Source of the DNA: Neelides folsomi | Taxonomy: Eukaryota > Arthropoda > Collembola > Neelipleona > Neelidae | Direction of reading: 5' to 3' | Length of the DNA stretch: 64,000 nucleotides | NCBI GenBank assembly: GCA_034687125.1 | Contig: JAQGBZ010000076.1 | Location: forward strand, 62,001-126,000 | In this document: piece after piece, positions 39,082 through 51,000 of the stretch | Numbering within the stretch: position 1 is the first letter of the stretch | How the letters are laid out: every line of letters begins with the position of its first letter | Notes under the pieces: model-generated | What the model saw: only the letters and a program-made list of their open reading frames with translations | Told to the model about the DNA's origin: nothing | Databases searched by the model: none | Program-made: the position numbers and the translations under genes

Positions 39082-39969
39082 TTGATTGAAGGAGAAGAAT
39101 GGGCGAGGTAAGTGAGAGTGAAACAACTTCAGATATTTCACCAAAAACTTTTAAAAGGGAATAATACACACGTTCTTACATAACGTTCAAAAATACCCAA
39201 TTTTCTCTTTTTTTGCTCTACTCATCTATACAATCGTTGTAAGAGATATAAATACATATTTCTTTTGTACCATTATATATATTTCCATATATAAACCATA
39301 TATATTCCCCATCCATCACTACCAGGACTCATTGTAACCCAATAGAAAAGAAAAGTTGAATATGGGGAATTCCATTGCCAGTTTCAACTTGGTTCTGCCA
39401 ACTTGTTTCGTATAAGAAATATATGAAGTTTCCAAATCGAAATATTTCTCCAACTATCATTTCTGTGAGCTTCTCCTATAATATTGTATATTATACTTCG
39501 CGGTATCTTTAGTATCTCTCGCTATATTTAGTGTCTGGGGCTATATTTGGTATCTTGTGCTATATAAGAATTCCTTGCCAAAATGAAGTGCACCTATATA
39601 ACTAAATATATCTATACTTTTAGAGTTATAAGAGCCTTTTATATTATATATAAAATCGAGAGATCTTTTCTCGTCCAATCGATTTTCCGGACATTGGGGT
39701 TGAAATTATTTGGGCCAACTTCGAATTTGGATTTGTTATCGGTCAGAGTAGGAAGAAGCCCGGAGGAAAATTATCTCCTCGTTCCTTTCAATCTCCTCCT
39801 TAGCGCCCATTATCCTTTCTACGGGGCTAATAAGGAGATGATCCAAAAGGGCTCGTCTGCCTTGAGGGGACGAGTCGCGGACGTGCGGGAAAAGTCGAAC
39901 TTTCCCCATTCCATCGCACTTCCCTTTTACTTCCCTCTCAGTTTTCCCAGAGTTCCTCGGAGTAGCAAT

Positions 39970-40019
39970 GAAGTTCCATTGGAGTTCCATCGGAGTTCCA
40001 TCGGAGTTCCATCGGAGTT
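39970..40019. repeat. 11-bp tandem repeat GGAGTTCCATC
   Basis: About four and a half copies with strict 11-bp spacing (39970, 39981, 39992, 40003, 40014). The first copy differs by two bases and the last is cut short. Since 11 is not a multiple of three, the repeat cycles through all frames. The open frames crossing it on both strands (39583-40059 plus, 39736-40026 and 39927-40220 minus) are side effects. Confidence 0.9.
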
Positions 40020-40059
40020 TCTCCAAGACTCTTCCACACCCAGGGCATTAAGGCGGTAG

Positions 40060-41877
40060 AGAAACATTATGGAGATTTTATGTGAGAAATCTGTGGCCAT
40101 AAAAGGAGGCGCTGAGAATAAGTGTGAATCAAAGAGGAGCTCATTAGGGGACCGAGGGACGTTGGCGCTGGAGATAGGGCCAAGATAGGGAAAATGGATG
40201 GGGAGAATCTCGCAAAACAATCATCTCCTTAATTGGAATCTCATCTCATTTACTCCGTTAATATTTTACGCCCAAGATTAACCAGAGAGTTTAAAGGGGG
40301 CTTAAAGAGAGAGGAGGGGAAATTAAATAACATTGTTACCCACCCGGGCTCTTGAAGATAAAAAACGGGGATTGGGCACGTAGGAGAAAATGGGGAGAGA
40401 TACGTGGACGCTGTTTAATGATCCGCCAAACTTTCACCAACCTTCCACGATGGACTTCTATGCATATGACGCAGTTGAAAAACTTTTTTTACGCTCATCG
40501 TTCAAATCAACTTCGCTAGTTGGGAAATAAAATCTCCATCATTTTTTATCCGCCTCTTTTTTTATCATGGACCAAGATGGAAGTTGATGAGATTCATGTG
40601 GAGAGAGAATTAAGGAAAAAATTTCCACCTTCTTCATACGATTAACATCAGGAATCTTGAGATTTGAGTTTAAATATTGAGTTCACGCTAAAGAAAAACA
40701 TTCAAGTTTTGAAAACACCCACTGTTGAAATATTTTTCCTCCTTTTACTTTTTAAACTTTTTGTTAATTCAAAAGCAAATATGACATTTTATTTTAGTAG
40801 CTAGAATGTCACATTTAAATAAATATTATAATAAATATTTTTAATGAATATTTTAATTATCATTTTAAGTTAAATTAATTAGTTTCTTTTTAAATATCTG
40901 GGGATGTTCTTGAGATTTTCTCGATGTTCGTGATGAAGAAAATTGCAAAGATTTGAAAATGAGGTGGAAGTTTATTAAAGGGAAATTCCTTCATTTTAAT
41001 TTAACCCCGTCCTTTCTCTTTCTCATTTCTTCCCCCCGACATAATGAATTTGTGTTCCTGCATACTAATTATTTGTAATTATTCCCTTCCCACGTTCTTT
41101 GTCCGCCATTTCACCTCCATTATTTATCGTTACAAAAACGGGTCAGTGCAATGGAAGAGCCCATTAAATGCACATTAAGCAAATGTAGACCAAGCCTTTT
41201 TCTCTAATCATATAAATGATGTTCCTTTAATGATAAGTATAAATGAATTAAATTATATTCCATCATGATTACAATAATAATGATACCGTTATTATAATGC
41301 ACATTTATTATTTTCCCTATCATTTAATATAATTTCTATAATTGTAGTTCACTCATTTCCTTCCAGCCTTAATATTTATATTTGGTAACATTCGCTAAAT
41401 GAGGAATTCAATTGAAAATTGTCGGATTTGAAATCCAAACGAGGATTTTTGCATAAATTGAATGTTTTCCAGTCTGTTGGGTCGGGAGATATGAAAGTGG
41501 TTAGGAGGATTTAAGGAATTTGCAAATTTGGAGAATCCCCCATTTCACTCACGAGTTTGTAACACTGAGGAATTTAAGTGATGAAGATGCAGCCAAGCTC
41601 AACGTCCTCCCTTAAGATAATAAGGAGATCTAAGGGAGTGCATTACACCCAGGGCAAATCTCGTTCAGCCACGATGGAGGAAAAGTCCAAGCTCGGTTTA
41701 AGGATTCAGTTCATGAGAGTGGATTGAATTGAATGGAATTATGCGGCTTCCTTTTATCTTCTCCTTCCTCAGCAGAATATAATTTCATAATGTAAGTTAC
41801 GACCCTCGCCCGATCCTGCTAGAATCTTTAATCATTTGATTAACTCGGAAATCAAATGCAACCCCTTGGCCCTCACT
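40060..41877. other. Non-coding DNA, no gene recognised
   Basis: A GC-richer stretch to about 40450, then AT-rich sequence. No open frame of note and no repeat seen beyond short A/T runs. Confidence 0.5.
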
Positions 41878-41949
41878 ACATTCATCTCGACATTCATCCC
41901 CACATTCATCTCTACATTCAGATCTGTATTCATCTCCACGTTCATTTCA
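41878..41949. repeat. 12-bp tandem repeat ACATTCATCTCN
   Basis: Six consecutive 12-bp units starting at 41878, 41890, 41902, 41914, 41926 and 41938, diverging by one to four bases (for example ACATTCAGATCT, GTATTCATCTCC). Length is a multiple of three, but neither strand shows an extended coding frame around it. Confidence 0.85.
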
Positions 41950-44900
41950 CCATCTATCTGTATCAATATCATATTTCCTAAAACGAGGTCAAAGATTTAA
42001 AGTCGACAAATGAGACGAAATAGGCGGAAAGGTTCAATTTTTAACTAAACAACTTTCTCTTTACTTTCCTTTTAAACTTTTAATGCTTATCAAACCACAC
42101 AACATATGAACTTAATAGATACTTGTGTAATACATTTATTTAATATGTAAAGAATTATGTATTTATTTACATACTTTTATAACTTCTACTAGATTTTACT
42201 ACTTTTTATAACTTTTTATATACTTAACATTTTACCTTAAAATGTTAGTAAGCTGAAAGAGAAAAATATTTTTTGTGGGAGCTCAAAAGTTCGTAAAGTT
42301 TGAACAAAGTGCAAGCGGAGAGAACTCCTTGTACCATGAATTTAAATTTATACGGATCTAACATGTACCTGTACTTACATAAACATATACTCCTACGTAT
42401 AGGAATTATCGAATTACAATTATGCATTTTATTATATCTGCAAGTAAATATTATAGTATTAGTATTTGGGTATGGCATACGCAGAGTGGCATTCTCGTTA
42501 AAAATCGGTTTTTAATAATATAAGGATGTGAGATATGGAGAGTTTGAGATTATTGGAATGTTTTGAGCCAGGAAGAGTTTCCTATAATTTTCCTCTCCTT
42601 TTAATTCTCTCGCGTGTTGGAAGGTGTGACGGTTTCTCTCAATTGGATCACTCGCCGAACCCCGAAAATGCAATAGTAATAACAGTGGAAGGAAAGAACA
42701 CAATAAGCCCATTATATTTATTATTTTACTTCTTCCCAAGAACAAGTTGTTAAAATCCTCACCTATGCATTGCCGTGTTACATCGACGACATTTGGGCCA
42801 TCTCCTCGTCCCAACCATGTCTTTTATAACTCATAAGGACCTTCCTTATAATACTTATTATACCATATCTTTCACATACACATCCATTTAACACACTTCT
42901 CTTCAGCACACGTCCTTTCAGCACATAATGGTATTTATTATGTACGTGTTGGGTGTGGAATTGTGTGTGTAAGCATTGAATTTCATTATAAGGCCGAATG
43001 TGCAGTTTACATCTTTACATCTTCCTTTACGCATTTTCCCAATTCCCACGGCCGGAGGGAGGAATCTTGGAAAATATAAACAAGTTGTTACTTTCCCCTT
43101 TATCTATTTTGATGGGAGATACATAAATGCGGTTGTGGGGGGAGTTTCACGGGAGAACGAACAAGCAGTTGGTTTGCCCAAATATGTGCAAGATAAGGGA
43201 AACGAATTCATTTGCCAATTTTGATCGATTCAGATATCAATATAATAATCGAATTTAGTAAATACATTTCATATACCTACTTTAAGATTTCTTATATTTT
43301 AACTTTATTGTGGCTACATTTATCAAATCATGCGTAATTATATGAAAATGTATGAAAGTACATACTCAGGGAAATTATCTCTTATGTTTATTGTACATTT
43401 GTAGTCTTAAAATGACATTTTATCTATTTTATCAAAATGGTAAATACATGAAAAGAGACGAGATCTCTCAACGTCTATTTAGCACAAGGGAAATAGGAAA
43501 AAGATGGTTGATAAAAAAATCTTCCCACTTGTCCAAATTGAATATTTGCTCTTACCAAAATTTATGGGCCATTGAGGGAAAAGAAGTGAATAAATATGCC
43601 AATATTTTTGCAAACATCTCCTCAGCATTTCTTCCATTTCCTCAAAGGAATTCTGCCAATGGGGAGAAATCGAACATTTCGGCTCGGTTCTTTATCATTT
43701 AATGTCTTTCCATTGCCAAAGGTTTTGAGACCTTAAGCTTTTTACTTTCAAAGAGAGCTGAAATAATTTTAATAAGAGTCATCTCTGCCGCTATTATCGT
43801 CCCGGGTGGATCAACCCCCAGATATTAAATTTCCAATTTGAGTGAAAGACGTGCAACGGAGAGGAGAACGTTTGCGGGCGTGAGGAGTTGATATATAAAA
43901 CCCATCAAATTGTTGTTGACTGTCACCGCGGTGTTTACGGAGCAAAAGGATGAGGGTTGTAGGGAAGTTTAAACGAACCGCCACACCACTTTATAAATAT
44001 GAGGATTTTCCAGTCGACGGCTATGACACTTTCTTCAACGGATCTTCCCTGATATATTCAAGATATAATGAAATAATAATCATACCTTTAACCATTATAG
44101 ATCATCCCTTTTAGTATCATTACATCTCAGATATCATAAATACGCCCATATTGGCATCATATTTATAAGTAATGTATAGTTATCTATATTGCACAGTTCA
44201 TGTTTCATATGTTGAGTATCATGGTTGTTTTATTATTGGTATTTGGGAGCGGATTAAGGCGAGAATCCGCCGGGTTCATAAAGGGACTCAAAAGGACCCA
44301 TTGTGCCCCGTTGGGGGAAATCCTTCCAGGAGAGCTAATGGACTAAATGACCGTGCGATTGCTCATTATCCTTTTATTTCACCCTTGGAAAAATAATAGG
44401 TTTCGGGTGAGCGGATTGGGCGGGGAGGGAGCGGGCAAAAGAACGACTTTTTTTCCGCCTTCCAACTTTCAACGGCAGTTAATTGAGAGTCGAGTGTGGA
44501 AATTGGGGGTTGATTATCTCAACTCCTATTACAATCTCCTACACAATCCCTTTATAAAACTTATAACTACGACTCCACAATCCCTAGTAATAGACTCATA
44601 TAATGATATTTTATATATCTTGTATATGATATATTTAAGTTACAATCGCCTTATTTCATTCCTTGGTTCGAACACAATTCCTTATACGAGTATGTTATAT
44701 AAGAGTATTTTTAGTACACCTCCAGTGGCCGAAAGATTGGCCCACGCTTCCGCTTAATGGAAAGACTCTCAAATTGCTTTCTTGGACTAATATCCACAAT
44801 GTGGAGATTCCCTCCACAACCTTGAGTTGGCGTGGAGTGAAAACAAATGCAATTTCTCAAATCACTTTCATCTCCACAGCTGCTTCAATTTAATTGCCCA

Positions 44901-45207
44901 CCTTTTATAATTTTGTAATTGAAAATTAAATTGAACTTCCCATTCTCCTCATCGGCTGTAAAGGAAACTTCCATTTCCCCATATATTCTCTATAGAGGAT
45001 CTTTTATTTTCGACCTCAATTTTCCTTTGTCGGCGGTGGAGAAAGAAAATGTTATTTTCCGAGCTCTGTGTCACTCTGGCATAATATGCATATTGATTTC
45101 TTCCGCCGAAACGCCAAATGTCAGGAGTGAAGGAGGGAAAAGAAAGAGAACTTGACAGAATCGAGACAGAAGAGAAATGCTGGGTGAGAAAAACCTTTAC
45201 TTATTTT
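41950..45207. other. Non-coding DNA, no gene recognised
   Basis: GC-richer islands lie at about 42540-42720, 43780-44000 and 44230-44520, with AT-rich DNA between. The minus-strand frame 42512-42814 contains a leucine-rich run that looks like a signal sequence (MGLLCSFLPLLLLLHF), but nothing after it is recognisable and no good splice donor follows. The remaining frames have no domain signature. Confidence 0.45.
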
Positions 45208-45209
45208 TA

Positions 45210-45419
45210 ACAGTGTAGTACAGTACATGGATTCTTCATACAAGTAAAGTATCCATATAATATATTTAAAGGTATACATGCAAGTATTGTACTTTTTCGT
45301 ACTTGCATTTTCTGTCTCAGACTCAATTTATTTGCACTGGATGAAATATCTAAGATGACGGTTCTAGTCCAGCTTCAAAAGAAATTTACAAATTCAAGAT
45401 TCGCTATGTACTACACTGT
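45210..45419. repeat. Possible short inverted-repeat element
   Basis: ACAGTGTAGTAC at 45210-45221 is matched by its exact complement GTACTACACTGT at 45408-45419. Arms are 12 bp, separated by 186 bp of AT-rich DNA. It could be a small TIR element, but one such pair at this spacing is about what chance predicts in 64 kb. Confidence 0.25.
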
Positions 45420-46604
45420 ACACTATGTCTGCTTTTTTATATGCCTACAGATACTTATTCTAAGTTAATATGCCTGTCTAATACTGTACTATATTTTATA
45501 AATAATTATAACACTTATATATAGTACATATTGCTATATTGGTATGTAGCAATATGTATCAGAATGTATTTCTCAAAATGGAATATTTTGGTCGTGGAAG
45601 GAAAGGGAAGTTATTTGGGGATTCTGGTGGAAGTTCCTGGCTGAGCGGTTTTGAGTTTCGGGTCCAATTGGGTCCATCTGGGCGGCGGAGGCGACGGAGC
45701 GGAAGCCTCATAATTCTCAGATAAGGGAAACGAAAGGGAAAGGAGGAAAAGACTTCGGACCATCCATCACATTTCTCTAACAACCAAAGAACTAGGCGGG
45801 GAATTACAAACAAACGGCGGTTCTCCTTCCATCACAACAAAACCCATCCTTACTTCTTCTAATACACTAAATATAAAAAATTATATCGAATTTCTACAAG
45901 AAGATCTTATAGAAAATCAGTAACAATGTTTTATATTTATATCAAAAATCTATTTATAAGTAATATACAGATAGATAGGAGTTCAATATGAAATATATAT
46001 TTAATGCATGTATGGCTATATGGGTATATTTAACATTTATTGTGTCTATAAGAGTGATAGTGAATTTTTTGCAGCATCTGTCCCTTTATTAGCCAAATAA
46101 ATGAGTTTTATTGAAAGGGGGAGTGAGGGGGGCCGTAAACAGTAGGAGTCGTCATTAAAGACGGACATGAGGGGGATTGTGAGGATGACAAGAGTAATCT
46201 TACGGAGGTCTTTGGTCCTCTGGATCATGCTCATGTGCAATGGATCAGAAGGCCCGGACCACATATTTTATTCCCCCACGTTGACAAGCCGATAAAGCCG
46301 GGACGCCGTCGACAATGGGAACCAGACGGACAAAGTCCTGGCTCAGCGGAAAGTTCATATATGCAATTGAGAAGAGAAGTCTTTGGCAGTTATTTCGGGA
46401 CGGCTGCCAAGTCATTGGACCAAACGAATATTTCCACCGAGGACCTTTGATGAACCAAAATTGGACAGGCTAATTTGAAATGCCCTTTTATTCCCATTGC
46501 AAACAAACCTGAGGTTTTTCATATATCTCCATATTACATATGGTACTATTACATATTATGTATGGCTTTACATTTCCATCTCATTACCAAAGTAAGGTTT
46601 CTTA
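45420..46604. other. Non-coding DNA with two GC-richer islands
   Basis: Islands at about 45590-45840 and 46150-46450. In the second, a 42-codon plus frame at 46167-46295 starts with a basic then hydrophobic stretch (SLVLWIMLMCNGSEG), and an overlapping frame at 46235-46450 contains PGRRR. Together they superficially resemble a small secreted-peptide precursor, but the frames differ, no known peptide is recognised, and the minus strand is also open. Not called as a gene. Confidence 0.4.
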
Positions 46605-46812
46605 TACAGGGAGGGCCATTACAAACGTCCATGTGAAGCTGTCGGAGGGCGTCTGCCTCGAAGCCGATGGAGCTCAAGAGACAAAATAATGTTACTGAAT
46701 ATCTTATATAATATATAAGCATTACAATTGCCAAATGTTATAAAAATTGGTTAATGGTTAAAAGAGATACCATAAGATTAAAAAAAGAAAGATACTTATG
46801 GCCCTCCCTGTA
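46605..46812. mobile_element. Mariner-like MITE or remnant with TACAGGGAGGGCCAT ends
   Basis: The left end TACAGGGAGGGCCAT (46605-46619) is repeated as its exact complement ATGGCCCTCCCTGTA at 46798-46812. The TA at each tip is the expected target duplication of Tc1/mariner elements, and a CAGGG start followed by a G/C-rich tract then CCAT is common among mariner ends. Total length is 208 bp, too short for a transposase (about 1 kb). The left half is GC-richer (CTGTCGGAGGGCGTCTGC), possibly a leftover of the 3' coding part, and the right half AT-rich. The minus-strand frame 46549-46734 runs through it and is explained by this element. Confidence 0.75.
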
Positions 46813-47959
46813 CATTTATAACAGAATCTTCTTTTATGGAATTTATACAGCTTCATATACTTATTTTAATAATGTCTCTTATTTGATACATCTTTTTTTA
46901 TTTACTCTACTTTTATAATAATTTCTAAGAGTAAGATTAAAATATGACCGCGAACATTGATATGTTTTATTACTTGGTGAAAGTGCGAGAGATAGGAAAT
47001 AAAAGGAGGAATTTTAGGTATAGGGAAAATTTGCGGTTGGGAAGGAAGCGATTCCTCAAAAGGAACGAATTTGAAACGTTGGAGTTGTTCGGGAACATAC
47101 GAACGCACATTCATGCATAAGATCTAAAGGTTCCCTATTCAATCATTTTTACTTTTACGACACACATCCCAGAGTTTTTCTTCCTTTTGAGCAAAAGAGG
47201 TTTTGGGGAGGGATCTTGAAAATAAATTTCCAGCTTCTTCAATTGGAATGATACGGCCCAATGAAGATTGAATGTAAAAGTTCAAATAAAAATTTCTTGT
47301 CGTCATATTACACATTTTGACCAATTTTTTTAAATGAGACTTCAAGTGGAATGAAAACTTGAAATAAAACCCCACTTGATCTAAAATTATTTTTAGTAAA
47401 GTGAAAAAAATCAAAATCTTGGATCGAAAATGTTATTTTTCAATAATTTGATTATGTTTGTCATTTCGAATATAACAATGTTAATATTTGCTCAACGGAT
47501 GAGAACTTGGGATAAATAAATTATAAAAATTGTTCTTGATTTTAAAATGGAAAAAGGGCAAAGAGCGGATTTATTAAAAGAGGAAAAGAAGAGACTTCAA
47601 AATTGAGAGGGAAATTGTGCTGTCGTGTTTTAACCTTGTTTCGCTCCCCTCTTTGTTTCAAAGTGGATCCATGTGGGTTTGAATTGAATTTGGCCTCATT
47701 CCATTAGATCCACCTTGTTCTGGGTGGTCGTAATGGGAGACATGAAGATATTGATCTTCTCATAATTGATCTCTGGTGACAAGGAAGGGGACAGCATTAA
47801 GGACCCCCTCCGCCATTCATCCCAGCCCCCATCAATCTTTCCCGCTCCGCCTCCATTCACCTGCCATCCTCACACTCTCAAAATCCAGAGTGCATTAAGA
47901 GGCCAAAAGTTCACACTTGCCCATTATGCAACCCCTCACACTCTTTCCAACACTTCATT
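46813..47959. other. Non-coding DNA, no gene recognised
   Basis: AT-rich sequence becoming GC-richer after about 47740. Minus-strand frames at 46902-47114 and 47139-47414 have no recognisable motif. Confidence 0.5.
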
Positions 47960-48073
47960 CCCCGTTGCTCCATCCTTTTCCCCGATTTCTCCACTTTCTA
48001 CCCGACTTTTTACTTTCTCCCCAAATTCCCTACTTTCTCTTGGATTTTATCTGCTTTCACCCCGATTCATCAA
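47960..48073. repeat. Degenerate ~20-bp C/T-rich tandem repeat
   Basis: Successive units start at 47960, 47980, 48000, 48019, 48039 and 48060, each opening with a CCCCGA-like block and closing with an ACTTTCT-like block, lengths 19-21 bp. The plus frame 47766-48086 owes its Pro/Ser/Thr/Leu-rich translation to this repeat and is not called a gene. Confidence 0.7.
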
Positions 48074-51000
48074 CAACTTAGGTTGACATTTCGCATAAAT
48101 AAGGGCAGTGGGACAATTGGGGGTCCGATCAACTCCCCCAATTCATCAACACTTGTCCTAAAATAGCCAACAAGTGAATAAAAGGAGGATTTATCAATTT
48201 TATTATTAATTTACTTTCTTTTCATTATATGTCATTTTTCTTTTATTGTACTAGATTTATATTTCCAACTATCAGTAAGCCACGACTTAAATAAATTAAA
48301 TAATAAATCAGTTTACATTTTTAGACTCACAATCCATCAAAAATCAAAATACAAATCTTTAAATCAAATCAAATTATTTTCCTGTCGAAAATCCACAAGA
48401 AAAATTAAAATTATTTTATTAAACTTAATGTTTCGAATTTTAAAAATTAGTTTTAAAGTAATCTTAAAAATAAGATATGTAAATTATTTAAAATAAAGTG
48501 AAATGTTGAAATCATTGAAGGAATTTCTATTATAAACCATGTTGGGATTTATCGAAGTAGAATGAAAGGTCGAAGTGTTTTAATAGCAATTTCCAGGTCG
48601 TGTGGTGCAAGTGAAGGAATTAATCAACTTTGTTGTGGGACTATTTACATTGGAATGGAAGGAATAAAGCAATTAAATGCTTCACCTCCTTTGGCTCATA
48701 TGTGTTGGAAGTAGAGAAGCGTGCGGAGGAGGCGAAGAGGAAAAGGAATCGGATTAACAAATTGAAGAGGAGAACAACGCGGAGTTTGGAGAGGTTTATC
48801 GAGCGTAAGATTTCAATTTGGCCCACGGAGGAGTTAATACTTATAAGACTGAATTAGAGATGTTCAAAGGTGAGCATTCTTCTTCTGTTTTATTATTATG
48901 AAGATATGGGAGATTGTGGGGGACAACAAAGGGGGTGGTTTAATATCCGTCTCATTCCTTTAGTGGATCTTGGAAGGAAATCCAATTCAATTCCGTCGCC
49001 TCAATTAAATATGGAAGAAGAATTCTTCATCAGTGAGGAAGTTGTTTTAATTAGTTTCATACCTTTCCCGGATTTCTTTACTTTAACACTCTTTTCATCA
49101 GGCAGGACAATTAAAAGAATCCGCCTGCGCTTTCACAACTTTCCCCATTCCCCCACTCACCCACTTTCCATTTACATCATTTTCCCATTTAAGAATCTCT
49201 TAATCCTTAGTGTAAAACAGTAAAATTTATCCTTAATTTCCATTTATACATTTGTTACTCGATTAATTAAATATTAATTAAATAATTAATTTAATTAAAT
49301 TTTTATGGACTTTTTTAATTTTGTAAAACAGACAAGTGAAATGCGGAACTAGTCAAAATATCTCAAAACTTTTTATTGTTAAATTTTAAATTTTAAAAAT
49401 ATGAGGAGTAAAAGAAAATTTTTGTTAGATTTGATTCAATCGAGAGGAAATTGGAAAAGGTGTGAGGTGATTTTGAGAATAAATGCAAGGGATTTAAAAG
49501 AGGTTTGGGCGTAAATTGGGAAAAGAGGGGTTGTGGCGTTGATGGGCGCCCCATTTGGGAATTGTAAGATCCCTGTCATTTAGAGGAAGTGTGGGTGAAA
49601 GGTTGGGGAGTTTGGGAGAAGGACGCTATTGAGTGGGAAGGGAGATTGATGGCGACCCCCCTGGAAGGACCATTTGAATATTCGGATATCCCTCCTTCAC
49701 AACATCACTCACTAAAATAGTCTTCAAAATATACTCCAAACATACCCTTAGAAATCTCTTGTACTTGATCCGATTATTATTTATTGTAACAACGTGTGTT
49801 CGTTTTAAATCTTCGTTTTCTTTTGTCCGGTTTGGTAAATACATTACTCTTATTCGGGGACACAATAGAATGTAGTCGATCATACAGATGACGATTTTAC
49901 TCTGCTATAAAGATTTTCACTATTTTGGTAAATCCCCGAATTTTCAAATATCTGAATTTTTAGATATCCGAATTTGAACAGCTATCCGATTTTCGGTTTT
50001 TTCGGATTATTCAAGTTTTATGAATTATTGAAGTTTTTGATGCCATTGAACATGACGGTTTGATAGAAGGACAATTTTAAAATTGTGAAATGACGAGAAA
50101 GTGTTTGAATTTTGGTAGTTGAGGAATCATCTTATTAAATTGTAGGTTGAGAAGGAGAGAAATATAAAAATGGATGAAGTGACTCGTGCATTTCCTGGCC
50201 CGACTACTAATCTCGCCCCAAACGGCTCTCCACACAATCGATTTCTCCCGGGCCAAATCTCACGACGTCTCCCAGTGAGGGTCGGAGCGTAGCCGGCGGT
50301 CTCAAAAAGGCCCCAGGGACTCCTTACAATTGGACATCCGAATGAGTTCTCCTAATGGAGGTGACAAGGCCCATCAATTACCCTCCGACCCTCCCGACCT
50401 CCTCCGCCCTACTCTAATTATTTCCCAAGATCAGCTCCCGACCATCCATTATCCCGCCTATCCTCACTATCTCCTGCGACTATCCTCACCATCTCGCGCG
50501 ACCACTCATGCTATCTCTCGCGAATATTCGACTATCTCCTGCCCTCATTAAACATAATAAATAATACACTAACTTTATTACTACTTATAGATTTACATTA
50601 TTCTCACACTTGCTTAATGCTACATATTACATTCATACTAAGTATGCTTACATTTATTAGATTAGATACACTGTATATGATTCTGTAGAGTTATGGTGTA
50701 TCTTTGAGTACATTGGGTAATATATGTGTAGTTTAATTGTCCCATTGCTCCAGCCGCACTTCTTATCACACATCTCCCGATGCTCCACATTCCGAGTTTT
50801 GGAAGGATAAATTACACCAAAATGAATTGTTAAATATGTAGGGAAGGATGGGTCCTTTAGGCATTTACATTCAATTATACATCTTCCCCACGGTTGGGCG
50901 GTTAATGGGCTTCTTCGATAAGGAAATTGAAATAGTCACTTATTATTGCTTTATTACTTTTCCTCCTCCAAACCAGCTACTTGGATTTAATTCAACGACT

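Noticed and set aside
39583..40059. 158-codon plus frame, the longest in the window
   Set aside because: Its second half crosses an 11-bp tandem repeat and a GC-richer island open on both strands. No domain is present.
42512..42814. Leucine-rich minus-strand frame as a signal-peptide exon of the dpr-like gene
   Set aside because: The hydrophobic run is suggestive, but no good phase-1 splice donor follows and no residue pattern links it to the family.
44664..44690. GGTTCGAAC, similar to a tRNA B box
   Set aside because: No A box or acceptor stem lies at the required distance upstream.
46549..46734. Minus frame with a secreted cysteine-containing look
   Set aside because: It runs into the inverted-repeat end of the mariner-like element, which accounts for the sequence.
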